DNA from: a methane-oxidizing endosymbiont of Gigantopelta aegis
GTDB taxonomy: Bacteria > Pseudomonadota > Gammaproteobacteria > Methylococcales > Methylomonadaceae
Assembly: GCF_016097405.1 (NCBI RefSeq)
Contig: NZ_JAEHGD010000001.1
Span: 62,001 to 126,000 of the forward strand
DNA length: 64,000 nt
Reading direction: 5' to 3'
The notes under the pieces are model-generated. The model was not told where the DNA came from. It saw only the letters and a list, made by a program, of their open reading frames with translations, and did no database searches. A program made the position numbers and the translations under genes. Of the stretch, positions 26,843 through 36,525 are shown one piece after another (position 1 is the stretch's first letter; the number at the start of each line of letters is the position of its first letter).

Positions 26843-27376
26843 ATGGGCCGAAGCCGTTACCAGATAACCGAAGCGGACAGACCCCATTTTTTGACGAACA
26901 CGATCATCAACTGGATTCCGGTTTTTACCCGGCCGGCTACGGTTCAAATTATTCTGGATTCATTGGCGTATCTGCAAAAAAATGAGGGCGTAAAAATCTA
27001 CGGATACGTAATTCTGGAGAATCATTTACATTGGATTGCTCAGTCGCCTAATTTGGCAAAAGACGTGGCCCGATTTAAGGCATTTACCGCCCGGCAATTG
27101 GTGTATTGTCTGGCTGAGGCAAAGCAGGACAAAATCTTGCAACAATTCTGTTTTTATAAGAAAAAGCATAAGTCGGATCGGCAACATCAGGTCTGGGAAG
27201 AAGGCTCACATCCCCAATTACTGCAAACTGAAGAAATGCTGAGGCAGAAGCTGGATTATATCCATCAGAACCCGGTCAAGCGGGGGTATGTGGATAAAAT
27301 TGAGCATTGGCGTTATTCCAGTGCGCGGAATTACCTGGGCATGCCGGGGTTGATCGATGTTTATCGAGATTGGTGA
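26843..27376 (+). CDS. REP-associated tyrosine transposase (RAYT, Y1/HUH family)
   Basis: 177 residues. MGRSRYQITEADRPHFLTNTI is the usual RAYT start. The HUH metal site is in VILENHLHWIAQS (HLH), and the catalytic Tyr is in KLDYIHQNPVKRGY. The C-terminus ARNYLG...IDVYRDW is typical. It is flanked on both sides by REP units of the family found throughout the window, so it is the likely mobilising enzyme. A relic of its 3' end, in inverse orientation, is at 47335-47390. Confidence 0.92.
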   Translation: MGRSRYQITEADRPHFLTNTIINWIPVFTRPATVQIILDSLAYLQKNEGVKIYGYVILENHLHWIAQSPNLAKDVARFKAFTARQLVYCLAEAKQDKILQQFCFYKKKHKSDRQHQVWEEGSHPQLLQTEEMLRQKLDYIHQNPVKRGYVDKIEHWRYSSARNYLGMPGLIDVYRDW

Positions 27377-27389
27377 TGTTTGGGAGTTG

Positions 27390-27438
27390 TGACGTATAAC
27401 GTCACGAAATGCATTCCCACGTACAACGCGGGAACGAG
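27390..27438. repeat. REP unit 3' of the RAYT gene
   Basis: GACGTATAACGTC followed by GCATTCCCACGTACAACGCGGGAACGAG, the second half of the pair that frames the RAYT gene. Confidence 0.8.
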
Positions 27439-27455
27439 AAAACGAGAAAAATGAA

Positions 27456-28805
27456 TTATGATTCATTGATTGGGCTGAAGTTTTGATTCAATAAAATATC
27501 GGCCAGTCCAGGATGCAGCCAGCGGGTCAGTTTTTTCGTAAGCAGGGTGGGCGGGTGTGTTTTTTGTGGCAATTTGTTGAGGAATGGGGCTGGCGATAAC
27601 TTGATTGATAAATGCTTCAAGCGTTCGGCTATTTGTTTGTCTTGTAGATAACTCCGATACAGTTTTTTCAGACGTTGTTGCTGTTGTTTGTTGGCGTGCT
27701 GAAATTTTTCCATGGCGTACAGTGGCGCGAATATATCCGCTGCATTTTCGTTGTCAGCCGTAACGGGCAGGTTTTGTTCAAGCTGTTGTCGGAGTCGGTG
27801 CCGCTGTTCGGGGGATGACTGTTTGACCTGTTCTATGATCTGTTGGACTTCAGTCTGGGGAAGTGCGTTTTTAGTGTTATTGTCCAGCGCGGCGATGTGT
27901 TGCACCAGATTATCGGGATCAATAGTCGGTGTTGATTGCTGAAGTTGAGTTAGAGACGCTTCTAGTTGGGTGTTGCTGAGCCCGTTTAGGTTTATTTCGT
28001 CCATGTCGGGTATTTTGGCCGTTGGTTTTATTTGAGCGGCTGCTTTAAGTAATTGATCGGCGGAGAGTTTTGATAATACATTGGGGTTTAAGCCTTGTTT
28101 CAGGATGGTTGATGGCTCTGAGGCAACGGGTTTTGCGGTGACGGGTTCGGTTTGAACCGGTGGCGGTATTTCAACACGGGTCTCTGATTCGGGTCTGATC
28201 CCGGATTGATACAGCGCAAAGCCGGTAATCGCTAAAATAGCCGTCAAGGTAAACAGTATCAGGCCGGTGTAAAAGTAAGCTTGACGCTGGCTTAACTGGT
28301 GTTTTTGCAACGCCTGTTCAATGGCTATGCTGGAGGGTGGGGGATCTGATGCAACAGCACTGGCTTTGGCGGCGTGTGTCGGCTTGTGCGGCGATTGTTT
28401 GGTTTGTTTGTGCACACGCCAGTATTTTTCAAACAAGCTCATTTTGGCATTGCAGTTTTCGCAGCGTTGACGTGTTAGTTTTTCGGGCTTTTTCTGTGTG
28501 TGTTGGCAAAAAGGGCAGGTGATGGTTTGCTCAGGCAAGGGTTCTAGTTCAAAATCGAGGTCATGATTGATGGCGGGTCGATAACGACTAAGAAGCCCTA
28601 TTTGCAGCAGTTTTTTCTGGAATTCTTGTGCCTGATCTAAGCTGACGTTTTTGGCAAAACAGTATTCTCCAGGCTGTTGCTGGGCTTTTTTGTAGAGATG
28701 ATAGCGTCCTGCGTAATGAGCCAGGAAGGCCGCTTCAATGTGTTCTGTCTGGTGTTTTTTTTCAGGCAAAATGCCTGCGATAAAAACGTCGTAATGTGTA
28801 TCCAT
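27456..28805 (-). CDS. Zinc-ribbon membrane protein of the pilus locus (unknown)
   Basis: Start chosen at the ATG at 28805 (MDTHYDVFIAGILPEKKHQ); an upstream start at 28832 would add nine residues. Counting from 28832, a cytoplasmic alpha/beta-like domain comes first, then a zinc ribbon (CPFC at 106-109 and CENC at 124-127), a transmembrane helix at about 187-209, and a long Gln/Leu/Ala-rich helical region to the end (QQIIEQVKQSSPEQRHRLRQQLEQN). No family is recognised. Its place right after the secretin gene, on the same strand, suggests a role in pilus assembly or its regulation. Confidence 0.65.
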   Translation of the reverse strand: MDTHYDVFIAGILPEKKHQTEHIEAAFLAHYAGRYHLYKKAQQQPGEYCFAKNVSLDQAQEFQKKLLQIGLLSRYRPAINHDLDFELEPLPEQTITCPFCQHTQKKPEKLTRQRCENCNAKMSLFEKYWRVHKQTKQSPHKPTHAAKASAVASDPPPSSIAIEQALQKHQLSQRQAYFYTGLILFTLTAILAITGFALYQSGIRPESETRVEIPPPVQTEPVTAKPVASEPSTILKQGLNPNVLSKLSADQLLKAAAQIKPTAKIPDMDEINLNGLSNTQLEASLTQLQQSTPTIDPDNLVQHIAALDNNTKNALPQTEVQQIIEQVKQSSPEQRHRLRQQLEQNLPVTADNENAADIFAPLYAMEKFQHANKQQQQRLKKLYRSYLQDKQIAERLKHLSIKLSPAPFLNKLPQKTHPPTLLTKKLTRWLHPGLADILLNQNFSPINES

Positions 28806-28848
28806 GCGTAAACAGAAAAGACCAGGAGTCAATCGTCATCAAAACATC

Positions 28849-29682
28849 TTATTCTGAATTTTCCTTGAGTTGATTGACGATATCCCGATAAGAACTGTCT
28901 GAGATTACATACAAATAGGTGGAATCGCCCATTGCACCTAAGCTCTTTAAGCGTGGGTTTTCAATGGTCGAGGCCAGCCAGTGGCCTTTAAGATGCTTAT
29001 AATCGACAGTCAATGGTGAATCTGACAAGTTGTAAACCGCGATGGCGGTAACATACACATCACCTTTACGCCAGCTAGCGACCGGAATGGTTTTAAGACG
29101 GGGGTCATTAAGCAAGTCAACAGATGGAATACTCTTTAACGAGACGGGTTTTATTACCGGATGCGTTTCACGCTTATCCGGTGATTGGCGGATAGTACGG
29201 GCGGCGTATTCAACCAGATCGCGATAGTTTTGTTGTGACGGGTTGAACGACATATTGTTTTGCAGCGAACTTGTCTCAGCGCTACCTTTTCCATTGATAC
29301 TATCGAATTTGTCCTGCAAGTCATATTCTTTGTACGGTTTTTCCAGGCGGTAGCCATTTTGAGTTCGACTAGGGTTGGAATAGATACCCATTTCCTCAAT
29401 ATCATGAGCCACCGGATGCAAACTGTGATCACGAATATAGTGCTGGCTGAATTTGGCGGTTGCAGTGGGGTTAGTGGTGATGTAAGGACGAATGATAACG
29501 ACCAGTTCGGTGCGTTTTCTTAGTTTGGCCGTTTCACGGAAGAAAAAACCCAGCCCTGGAATATCGCCCAAAACCGGCACTTTGTTTTCCACATCGCTGG
29601 ATTTATCTTCAATCAAGCCGCCGACGGCAATGGCTGAACCATGGCGGGCGATGATGGTGCCACTGAAGGTTTTGGTTTGTAC
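28849..29682 (-). pseudogene. mshL: MshL/PilQ-type secretin, C-terminal part with DUF3438-like tail
   Basis: C-terminal piece of the secretin split by IS630. It begins QTKTFSGTIIARHGSAIAVGGLIEDK and shows the secretin core VPVLGDIPGLGFFFRE and ELVVIIRPYI. About 200 more residues follow, ending in WRKGDVYVTAIAVYNLSDSP and STIENPRLKSLGAMGDSTYLYVISD, which resembles DUF3438 (TIGR03749) domains known from integrative conjugative elements. Removing the IS and one TA restores one frame of about 775 codons with 30811-32302. Confidence 0.8.
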
Positions 29683-29684
29683 TA

Positions 29685-30808
29685 TACTCTTCGCAAATGA
29701 GAATTTAGCATAAAAAGATGACGTAATGGAGTGAAATATATAAAATAAGGCCATGTCGAATTACACCCTTCCAGAGACTGAATTAGCCGATTTGCGCGAA
29801 GCCCATGGTGAGCTTCGAGAAAAACGTGATGCAGACCGAGTTAAAGCCATCATTCTTTTAGGTTCAGGCTGGTCAGCAACAAACGTTGCCGAAGCACTTC
29901 TCATTGACCGCAATACAATCCGTACCTACTATCGAAAATATAAGAAAGGTGGTCTTGCTAAACTCCTACAAACTCAGCATGTTGGAAGTGCCAGTTTCTT
30001 ATCGGTTTCAGAAGCGACCGAGTTGGATGAATATCTGCAGAAAAATCTTCACTTAACCGCTAAATCGGTTGCAGCTTACATTAAAGAGCGTTGGCAGGTT
30101 CGCTATAGTGAACGCGGTGTGACAGCCTTGCTGCATCGCTTGGGTTATGTCTATAAAAGCCCAAGCTGATACCCGGCAAAGCTAATGCAAAAGCCCAACT
30201 GGAGTTCCTTGAGAAATATCAACAACTAAAGGAAGACAAGCAGCCCGAAGACTTGATATTGTTCATGGATGGTGTTCATCCACAACATAATCCTGTAATG
30301 GCTTGTGGTTGGATTAAGCGTGGTGTGGAATTCACGATTCAGAGTAATACCGGGCGTCAACGTCTCAATGTCAACGGTGCAGTCAATATCGATTCTCTGG
30401 ATACTGTCTGCCGCTTCTATGACACCATCAATGGCGAGGCAACGATTGATCTTTGTAAGGCGATTGAAGAACGTTACCCGAAGGCTGGGACTATTTACAT
30501 CATTTGCGATAATGCACGCTACTACCGATCAAAGGCTGTCAGACAATTTCTTGAAATGTCGCGAATTGAATTAGTGTTTTTACCGCCGTATGCGCCGAAT
30601 CTTAATTTGATTGAACGGTACTGGCGATATTTCAAGAAAGAAATCTTATATGACCAGTATTATGAAACATTCAAAGAATTCAAAATAGCCTGCGAGACAT
30701 TCTTTTCTGAGCCAGAAAAGCATGTCGACAATTTGCGCTCACTTTTAACTGAGAATTTTCAAATTATCGGTGCATGATGGTTTGCTCTATTTTCATGTGC
30801 GGAGAGTA
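29685..30808 (+). mobile_element. IS630-family element, complete, inserted in the secretin gene
   Basis: 1124 bp, with inverted ends TACTCTTCGC (29685) and, on the complement, TACTCTCCGC (30808). It sits in a duplicated TA (29683-29684 and 30809-30810), as expected for IS630. It splits the mshL-like gene in the antisense direction. The same element is at 56359-57481 and, damaged, at 6868-8115. Confidence 0.95.
29753..30777 (+). CDS. IS630 transposase in two frames
   Basis: The first frame (29753-30169) is the helix-turn-helix part (MSNYTLPETELADLREAHGE, WSATNVAEALLIDRNTIRTYY, ending ...YVYKSPS). The DDE part lies in the -1 frame: KPKLIPGKANAKAQ, then LILFMDGVHPQHN, YIICDNARYY and PNLNLIERYWRYF, ending at 30777. 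The switch falls at TATAAAAGCCC (about 30152-30162). All readable copies share this, so it is either a frameshift mechanism or an inactive lineage. Confidence 0.85.
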
Positions 30809-30810
30809 TA

Positions 30811-32302
30811 CATCGATATTGGCATCGATCAATGCGCCTGCAACCTGAACCGGAATGGTGGCTTTGGTTGGACTGAGTGTCGATTGCTCGATCAAAATTC
30901 TGAGACTGACGGTATTATCCTGATTGATATTCGGGGTTAACAATAATGTTGTGCCAAGATTGCGGACTTCGGTTTGAGGGACAATGATGGTCTGGTTGAT
31001 AATATTGGAATTACCAGTATTGGTTGTCACGGCGGCTGATTCTTGATAGCCGTTGACAATAGGGCGCTCATCGCCAATAAACACCCGGCTGACCTCCTGA
31101 TTGGCGGTCAATAAAATAGGGGTGGCTACTTCAGTCACGCGGCCTTCTTTTTCCAGCAATTGCAGCCGTGCTTCAAAGCGTTTGCTGACATAAGTGGCGA
31201 GCAAGGCTGGGTTAAAAGCGGAAGCTGCCGCTGTTAGGGTGTTATTTAATGCAGCCGTCGCATTTTGACCTTCTGTTAAAGCGGCATGGCCATTATTTTT
31301 AAGTTTGAAGTCGAATAATGAGTTATAACCGTCTGACAAATCAATCTGCAACAGTTTGACTTCCATCAGAACGGTTGATAACTCGGTGTCTACCTGTTTA
31401 TAAAGCTGGTCGATTTCGCCCAGAACCTTGCGGTCGCGTGTGCGAATCAACACCCGGTTCTGCCGTTTGATACGAGTCACATAAATCGGTGACAAGCGCT
31501 CGATCAGACGGCTCATCGATTGTGCACTGCCTTGAAAACGGCCAGAAAACAATCCTTCCACTTCAGATTTCGGCAGCATTTTCTGGCTATCGACAACATC
31601 ATTGGTGTCAATGGTTTGAGTATTACTGTTATTGCCTCCTGTTCGCCGTGTATTTAAGCCCGATCGATTGCTCCGACTGCCTCGTTGATTACTGTTTCTA
31701 CCACCAATGCCACTAGAACCACCAATGCCACCAGCACCACCGGCCGTAACACCAAAATTCGAAGAACTGCCATTCCCTAAGTTCATGGTATTTTTCGCAA
31801 TTAGGTTATAGCGTTGCAAACGGTCGGATAAGTCACTGATGATTTCAGTTTCATCAGCACCAGGGCTTAGTCTTACTCGGTCGAAGCCATATAAATCCTG
31901 AATAATATAAGCAAAATCCAGCGCATTACGCTCATGTTTGAAGGTATAAATTTTGGTTTGCTCGTTTTTGTAATCAACCTTGCCGAGGCGAAATTCATCC
32001 ACCGTATAAACCCGCACCACCCCGGAGCGCGGGTCTTTTTGGTACCACAAGTTATAGGTTTTCGCCATCGCCTCCAGCACATCCATCGGCTTGATATTTT
32101 TTAGATACAAGGTCATTTTGACTTTGGCTGCTGCCTTGGACGCCACCACATTCATACCGGACTGGTCGGACAAAATGCGCAGCGCATCGCTGACGCTGAT
32201 GTCGCGAAATTCCAGTTGTGCGATTTTTTTGGGCGCAGCGAACATAGATGACGAAAAAAGAGGAAGTGCAAAAAATAAAGAAACAAACAATAAACGGAAC
32301 AT
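30811..32302 (-). pseudogene. mshL: MshL/PilQ-type secretin, N-terminal part
   Basis: Signal peptide (MFRLLFVSLFFALPLFSSSMFA), then an STN/secretin N domain (ISVSDALRILSDQSGMNVV, NIKPMDVLEAMAKTYNLWY), a Gly/Asn/Ser-rich insert (about residues 165-225), and the start of the secretin pore domain (LSTVLMEVKLLQIDLSDGYN, GRVTEVATPILLTANQ, LRILIEQ). The native frame ends at the IS630 junction after GALIDANIDV. In the type IV pilus machine the secretin forms the outer-membrane exit. The separate halves cannot be assumed functional. Confidence 0.85.
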
Positions 32303-32868
32303 TAGTGTAAAACCAGAGTTTCGTGAGCAGGGTTAAGAATTAGAGTGACCGAATTAGGCGTGATTGCTTCGACCTCAATGGTATAAAGTTGATTATTTTT
32401 GATCACCGAGCTTGAATCACCTTCATGGAGATGAACGACATCACCGTCAATTTGCAACACAATACTCGATTGCTCATCCGTAGGGTGCGCCTTACCCTGT
32501 ATTAAAAGCTGGCGTGCAGTTTTTGGATGATAAATCTTGCCGAGCAGCCGAATAGCCGGAAAATTCAATGCTTGCTGATCCGTTTGCGCTGAGGTGCTTT
32601 TACCGCGGCTGTTTTTTAGCGCCTGAAGGAAATTTTGGTTAATTTGGGTTGGGTCTTTAAGTGGCGGCGGTTGTTTTTTTTCGTCAGTTTTTTTAATCGC
32701 TGCAACCGGATCGCGCAAGACGGTTGTGGCTTTGTTGATATTATCCACAGACAGCTTGGATGAGCGGCTGTAAAGCATATTATTTTCAGCCTTTTTTTGT
32801 GTCTCTTCGGCCCAAGCGACGGTAAGCGACGTCGCAATAAGCCAACCTAAAAAAAATCGTAATAACAT
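32302..32868 (-). CDS. MshK-like pilus biogenesis protein
   Basis: 188 residues with a signal peptide (MLLRFFLGWLIATSLTVAWA), a variable Lys/Gln-rich stretch, and a C-terminal beta domain (IRLLGKIYHPKTARQLLIQGKAHPTDEQ, VVHLHEGD...YTIEVEAITPNSVTL). The C-terminal pattern resembles PilP/GspC-like and MshK proteins that contact the secretin. It overlaps the secretin start and the mshG end by one base each, so the three genes are tightly coupled. Confidence 0.65.
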   Translation of the reverse strand: MLLRFFLGWLIATSLTVAWAEETQKKAENNMLYSRSSKLSVDNINKATTVLRDPVAAIKKTDEKKQPPPLKDPTQINQNFLQALKNSRGKSTSAQTDQQALNFPAIRLLGKIYHPKTARQLLIQGKAHPTDEQSSIVLQIDGDVVHLHEGDSSSVIKNNQLYTIEVEAITPNSVTLILNPAHETLVLH

Positions 32869-34085
32869 TAAGAAGGGCTGCCCCCCGCAGCAGAAAACAT
32901 GGCCACCAGAAAGGCGGCATAAACAAATCCAATAATCCCACCGACAATAATGGTCATGGTCGGGGCGATTAAACCAATTAAGGTCGCAATCGCTTGTCGT
33001 AACAATTCATCGTGGTATTCGGTCATTTCGGCCAGGATTTCATCGAGCGCGCCGGAGCTTTCACCGACCTTGATCATCTGCATCACCAACGGCATATAGC
33101 CGGCATTTTCCAAAGGGTCAGCCAGGCTAGAGCCAAGCATCACCCGTTCACGGGCATGGGCGACATGGCTGGCCATAAATTTATTGCCATGCAGGTTTGA
33201 CATAATCTCCAGCGCATCGATAATTAACACCCCGGCCGACAGCAACAAGCCCATCGCCCGGCAAAACAACACCGTCCCAGCCAATCTGAATACCTTGCCG
33301 AACACCGGAATATGTAAGGCGATACGGTCAATCCACCAGCGCGTGATTTTTACGTTATACAGCAGCACAAATACCGCAATCGATACGATAAAGCCCACCA
33401 GTAATATCATCGAGTTCGCGACAAACCAGTCGGAAACATCAATCAATGCCTGGGTAATCGGTGGCATTGGCTTACCCATGATTTTCAGCAGTTTTTTGAT
33501 TTCCGGCACAATGCTCGTCAACATAAAGGCCACCAGACCAATTGCCATCAGCAAGGTAAAAGCCGGGTATTTCAAGGCACCAAAAATTTGTTTTTTTAAT
33601 TTTCGGCTGATTTCCATTTCTTTAGCGGCCTGATCCATCACAGTGGAAAGCGAGCCGGTTTCCTCACCGACCCGGATCAAATGTACGATTAAATTGGAAA
33701 AAATACGGTGTTCCTGTAAGGCTTCGGTAAAGGTGCCGCCTTGTAAAATATGATCACTGATTTGTTGCCAGACTTTTTTGGTGCCGATGCGGCCATACCG
33801 ACGCGTAATTTCTAACGCATCGAGCAGGCTGATACCGCTGCGCAGCATCACCGCCATTTGATGAAATGCATGTTCCACATCAAAGGAGGTGATGGAACGA
33901 TAATCTAAAGGATTCAAGCTCCAGGTTTTTTCATCACCGGCTTTTTTCTTTAAGGGCGCGATCTTGAGTACCAGCAAGCCTTGCTGGCGCAGGGCCATGA
34001 CAGCACTGTCTTGATTGGCACTTTCGATAATGTCACTGGTCTGTTGGCCGCTTCTGTCGCGGGCGGTGTAACTGAAAAACGGCAT
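32868..34085 (-). CDS. mshG: Pilus inner-membrane platform protein, GspF/PilC/MshG family
   Basis: 405 residues from the ATG at 34085 (MPFFSYTARDRSGQQTSDII). The upstream in-frame start at 34112 lies in REP sequence. It has two GspF domains: first with DVEHAFHQMAVMLRSGISLLDALEI and LIVHLIRVGEETGSL, second with FCRAMGLLLSAGVLIIDALEI and MVMQMIKVGESSGALDEIL (written here from the VMQMIKVGE segment), each followed by membrane helices. It forms the platform that couples the ATPase to pilin extraction. Intact, unlike its neighbours. Confidence 0.93.
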   Translation of the reverse strand: MPFFSYTARDRSGQQTSDIIESANQDSAVMALRQQGLLVLKIAPLKKKAGDEKTWSLNPLDYRSITSFDVEHAFHQMAVMLRSGISLLDALEITRRYGRIGTKKVWQQISDHILQGGTFTEALQEHRIFSNLIVHLIRVGEETGSLSTVMDQAAKEMEISRKLKKQIFGALKYPAFTLLMAIGLVAFMLTSIVPEIKKLLKIMGKPMPPITQALIDVSDWFVANSMILLVGFIVSIAVFVLLYNVKITRWWIDRIALHIPVFGKVFRLAGTVLFCRAMGLLLSAGVLIIDALEIMSNLHGNKFMASHVAHARERVMLGSSLADPLENAGYMPLVMQMIKVGESSGALDEILAEMTEYHDELLRQAIATLIGLIAPTMTIIVGGIIGFVYAAFLVAMFSAAGGSPS

Positions 34086-34149
34086 ATTATTCCTCGTTGC
34101 TACGCAGAGCATAGGAATGCGGGGTTTGACGCTTTAGCCTCTGGTGACG

Positions 34150-34413
34150 TAGAACGTCACGGTATGCATTCCCACGCAGAGCGTGGGAACGAGAAAACTC
34201 TGCATTCCCACGCGGCAGCAACCGGCATCCTGCCTCAAGCTGCACTTGCACATCCTTGTGCGGCGGCAGCAACCGGCATCCTGCCTCAAGCTGCACTTGC
34301 ACATCCTTGTGCGGCGGCAGCAACCGGCATCCTGCCTCAAGCTGCACTTGCACATCCTTGTGCGGCGAAGCGTGGGAACGAGAACTGACAGTAGCTACCG
34401 CGTGGGAACGAGA
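34150..34413. repeat. REP cluster with a 51-bp unit in three tandem copies
   Basis: A REP unit (GACGTAGAACGTC, TTCCCACGCAGAGCGTGGGAACGAG) is followed by three head-to-tail 51-bp units starting CGGCAGCAACCGGCATCC at 34213, 34264 and 34315, then CGTGGGAACGAG twice. The three units are identical or almost so. Single units of the same sequence are at 24920-25073 and about 41690-41745. The cluster fills the gap between mshE and mshG. Because 51 is a multiple of 3, it produces an open frame that is not a gene. Confidence 0.85.
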
Positions 34414-34421
34414 AATGACCA

Positions 34422-36225
34422 TTACCATGACGACGCCACCAGCATAACTTCGTCGAACGAGGTTTTCCCCGCTATCATTTTGTCGATGGCATCTTCCAGC
34501 AGACTTTTCACGCCGTCAGCACGCATTTTAGCGACCAGCTCAGATTCCGACTCACCTTCTGCCACCATTCTGGCCCATTCGGTTTTCAGTTCCAGTAATT
34601 CATATAATCCAATCCGGCCGTTGTACCCTTTGTTCCCACAATAAATACAGCCGGCCGGGTCGTAAATGGTCTGGCCGACCAAATCAAGCCGGTCAATGGC
34701 GATGGCCTCCTTTTCCGTCAATGGGCGGGGAATCGGGCAGACATGACATAAACGTCGTAACAGCCGTTGCGCTACGCTCAAGCGCAATGCGGCCGCCACC
34801 AGATAAGGCTCCACCCCCATATCGATCAAGCGGGTGACGGTGGCGGCGGCTGAATTGGTATGCAGCGTGCTTAATACCATGTGACCGGTCAAGGCTGCCT
34901 TGATGGCGATTTCGGCGGTTTCCTTGTCGCGGATTTCCCCAATCATCACCACATCCGGGTCATGGCGTAAAATACTGCGTAAGGCCGAGTTAAACGTTAC
35001 TTTGTCGGAATTGGCATCGATCTCACATTGCGCGGCACCGGCAATTTCATATTCAATCGGGTCTTCGACCGTCATGATGTTAATCGGTTTTTCTTTCAAC
35101 AACATATTGATCGCCGCATACAGCGTGGTAGTTTTACCGCTGCCGGTCGGGCCGGTTAAAATCATCATACCCTGTATGCGTTTTAAAAAACTCTCCACAA
35201 GATATTGATGCTCCGGCATAAAGCCGAGCTGATCCAGCGTCAATGCTGTTTCTTGCGATACCAGCAATCGCAGGGTCAGCCGTTCGCCATAGCGGGTTGG
35301 CAAGGTCGCCACCCGTAAATCCACCTTACCGCGGTTGCCGCTGATGGTATGGCTGAAGCGGCCATCTTGAGGTGCCCGTTTTTCGGCAATATCCAGCCCT
35401 GCCATCACTTTCAGACGGCCGGTCAGTTCCATTGTGGTATCAGGCTTTAAATGCTCAAACAACTCGAGCTGGCCATCAATCCGCATGCGAACGGTAGCGC
35501 CTTTCGGCGTCGGGTCAATATGAATATCGGATGCGCCGCGCAAAAAGCTGAATCCAGCAAATGATTGGCCAGCTCAACAATTTCAGACAAAGCATCGTCT
35601 TCTTTTTGCTGGGCCGTTTTAGGGGGGCAAGTTCGGTGCCGTAAACCTTTTTAGCACCACGTCCAGGTCATGTTCATCGACATCCCAGACGACTATCGGC
35701 GCTTTTAGCATGCGCTCAAGACTATGCAGCAAGGTCTGGTTTTTCAGATTATGGCTGGCGACATGGACTTTTTTCTCCATTTCGATAAACGGCAACACCT
35801 TACGCCGTACCGCAATGGCGGCTGGAATGCGCATTGCGCAGGCAGGGTCCACCCGCACCGCCTTAATATCCAGATGATGATCGCCCGGCACAATCTGCAC
35901 ATGATCAACAAATTCCACGCCTAAGCGCACACCGCTATCGGTTTTTGTAGCCAGCGAACCTTCGCTTTGCGGGTGAGCTTTTTATGGCCGGTATCCAGCG
36001 ATAAGGTCAATTCCATATCGGGCAAAACCGCTGCCTCGGGAGCCGGAATAATCAAGCCAGCGCCATGCGCTGAGGTATCGACAACCTCCGATTCCAATGT
36101 CAGTACCGCATCGGTAAACAAACTGGCCTGCCAACCCGATACCGGTGCGCGTTCGTCCTGACGCAGATCATCGGTTTTGGGTGATTTTTTTGCCAACTGG
36201 CTAAGGCAAACTGTGGTTTATTCAT
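34422..36225 (-). pseudogene. mshE: MshE-type pilus assembly ATPase with N-terminal PilZ domain, frameshifted
   Basis: ATP-driven pilus extension motor. It starts MNKPQFALASWQ at 36225. Next comes a PilZ c-di-GMP-binding domain with RQDER and DTSAHGAG. A T2SSE N-domain follows (IPAAIAVRRKVLPFIEMEKKV). The intact ATPase region runs from 35543 with Walker A (LTGPTGSGKTTT), the Asp box (TVEDPIEYEI), Walker B (DVVMIGEIRD), the His box (STLHTNSAAATVTRL) and a Cys motif (CHVCP, CIYCG). Frame breaks at about 36187-36193 (A7, A8 expected), 35946-35950 (A5, A6 expected), 35621-35626 (C6, C5 expected) and 35549-35553 each need one base in a homopolymer. Confidence 0.85.
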
Positions 36226-36525
36226 AATTTACATCCATAACGCCAGTTTCCATTGCATGGCACCTTCATCATCCGGCGATTGCATGGAAAAGATAACCGG
36301 TAACACTGAAATTTGCGGCTCGTTCCCCACGCTCCAGCGTGGGAATGCAAATGGCGTATAAGCCGGTGAACACCGGTATGGGTTCCCACGGAGGACCGTG
36401 GGAACCAGAAGTAAGGAAAATTGTGGTTTATTCATGATTTACATCCATAACGCCAGTTTCCATTGCATGGCGCCTTCATCATCCGGCGATTGCATGGAAA
36501 AAGAGAACCGGTAACACTGAAATTT
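36212..36525. repeat. ~104-bp direct repeats flanking a REP pair at the mshE start
   Basis: 36212-36314 and 36422-36525 are near-identical direct copies (TGTGGTTTATTCAT to CACTGAAATTT). Each carries the last codons of the PilO-like gene and the first codons of mshE. Between them, 36320-36408 is a REP pair (CGTTCCCCACGCTCCAGCG and GGTTCCCACGGAGGACCG). The REP therefore interrupts the native mshE start (36433-36435), and the second copy recreates it at 36223-36225. Confidence 0.85.

Noticed and set aside
34213-34365. Tandem repeat resembling a CRISPR array
   Set aside because: Units are contiguous with no unique spacers, and no cas gene is present.
34183-34644. Open frame with three QQPASCLKLHLHILVRR repeats, looking like a repeat protein
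   Set aside because: It is a translation of the REP cluster and the 51-bp tandem units (51 is divisible by 3). It runs antisense into mshE and has no start context.
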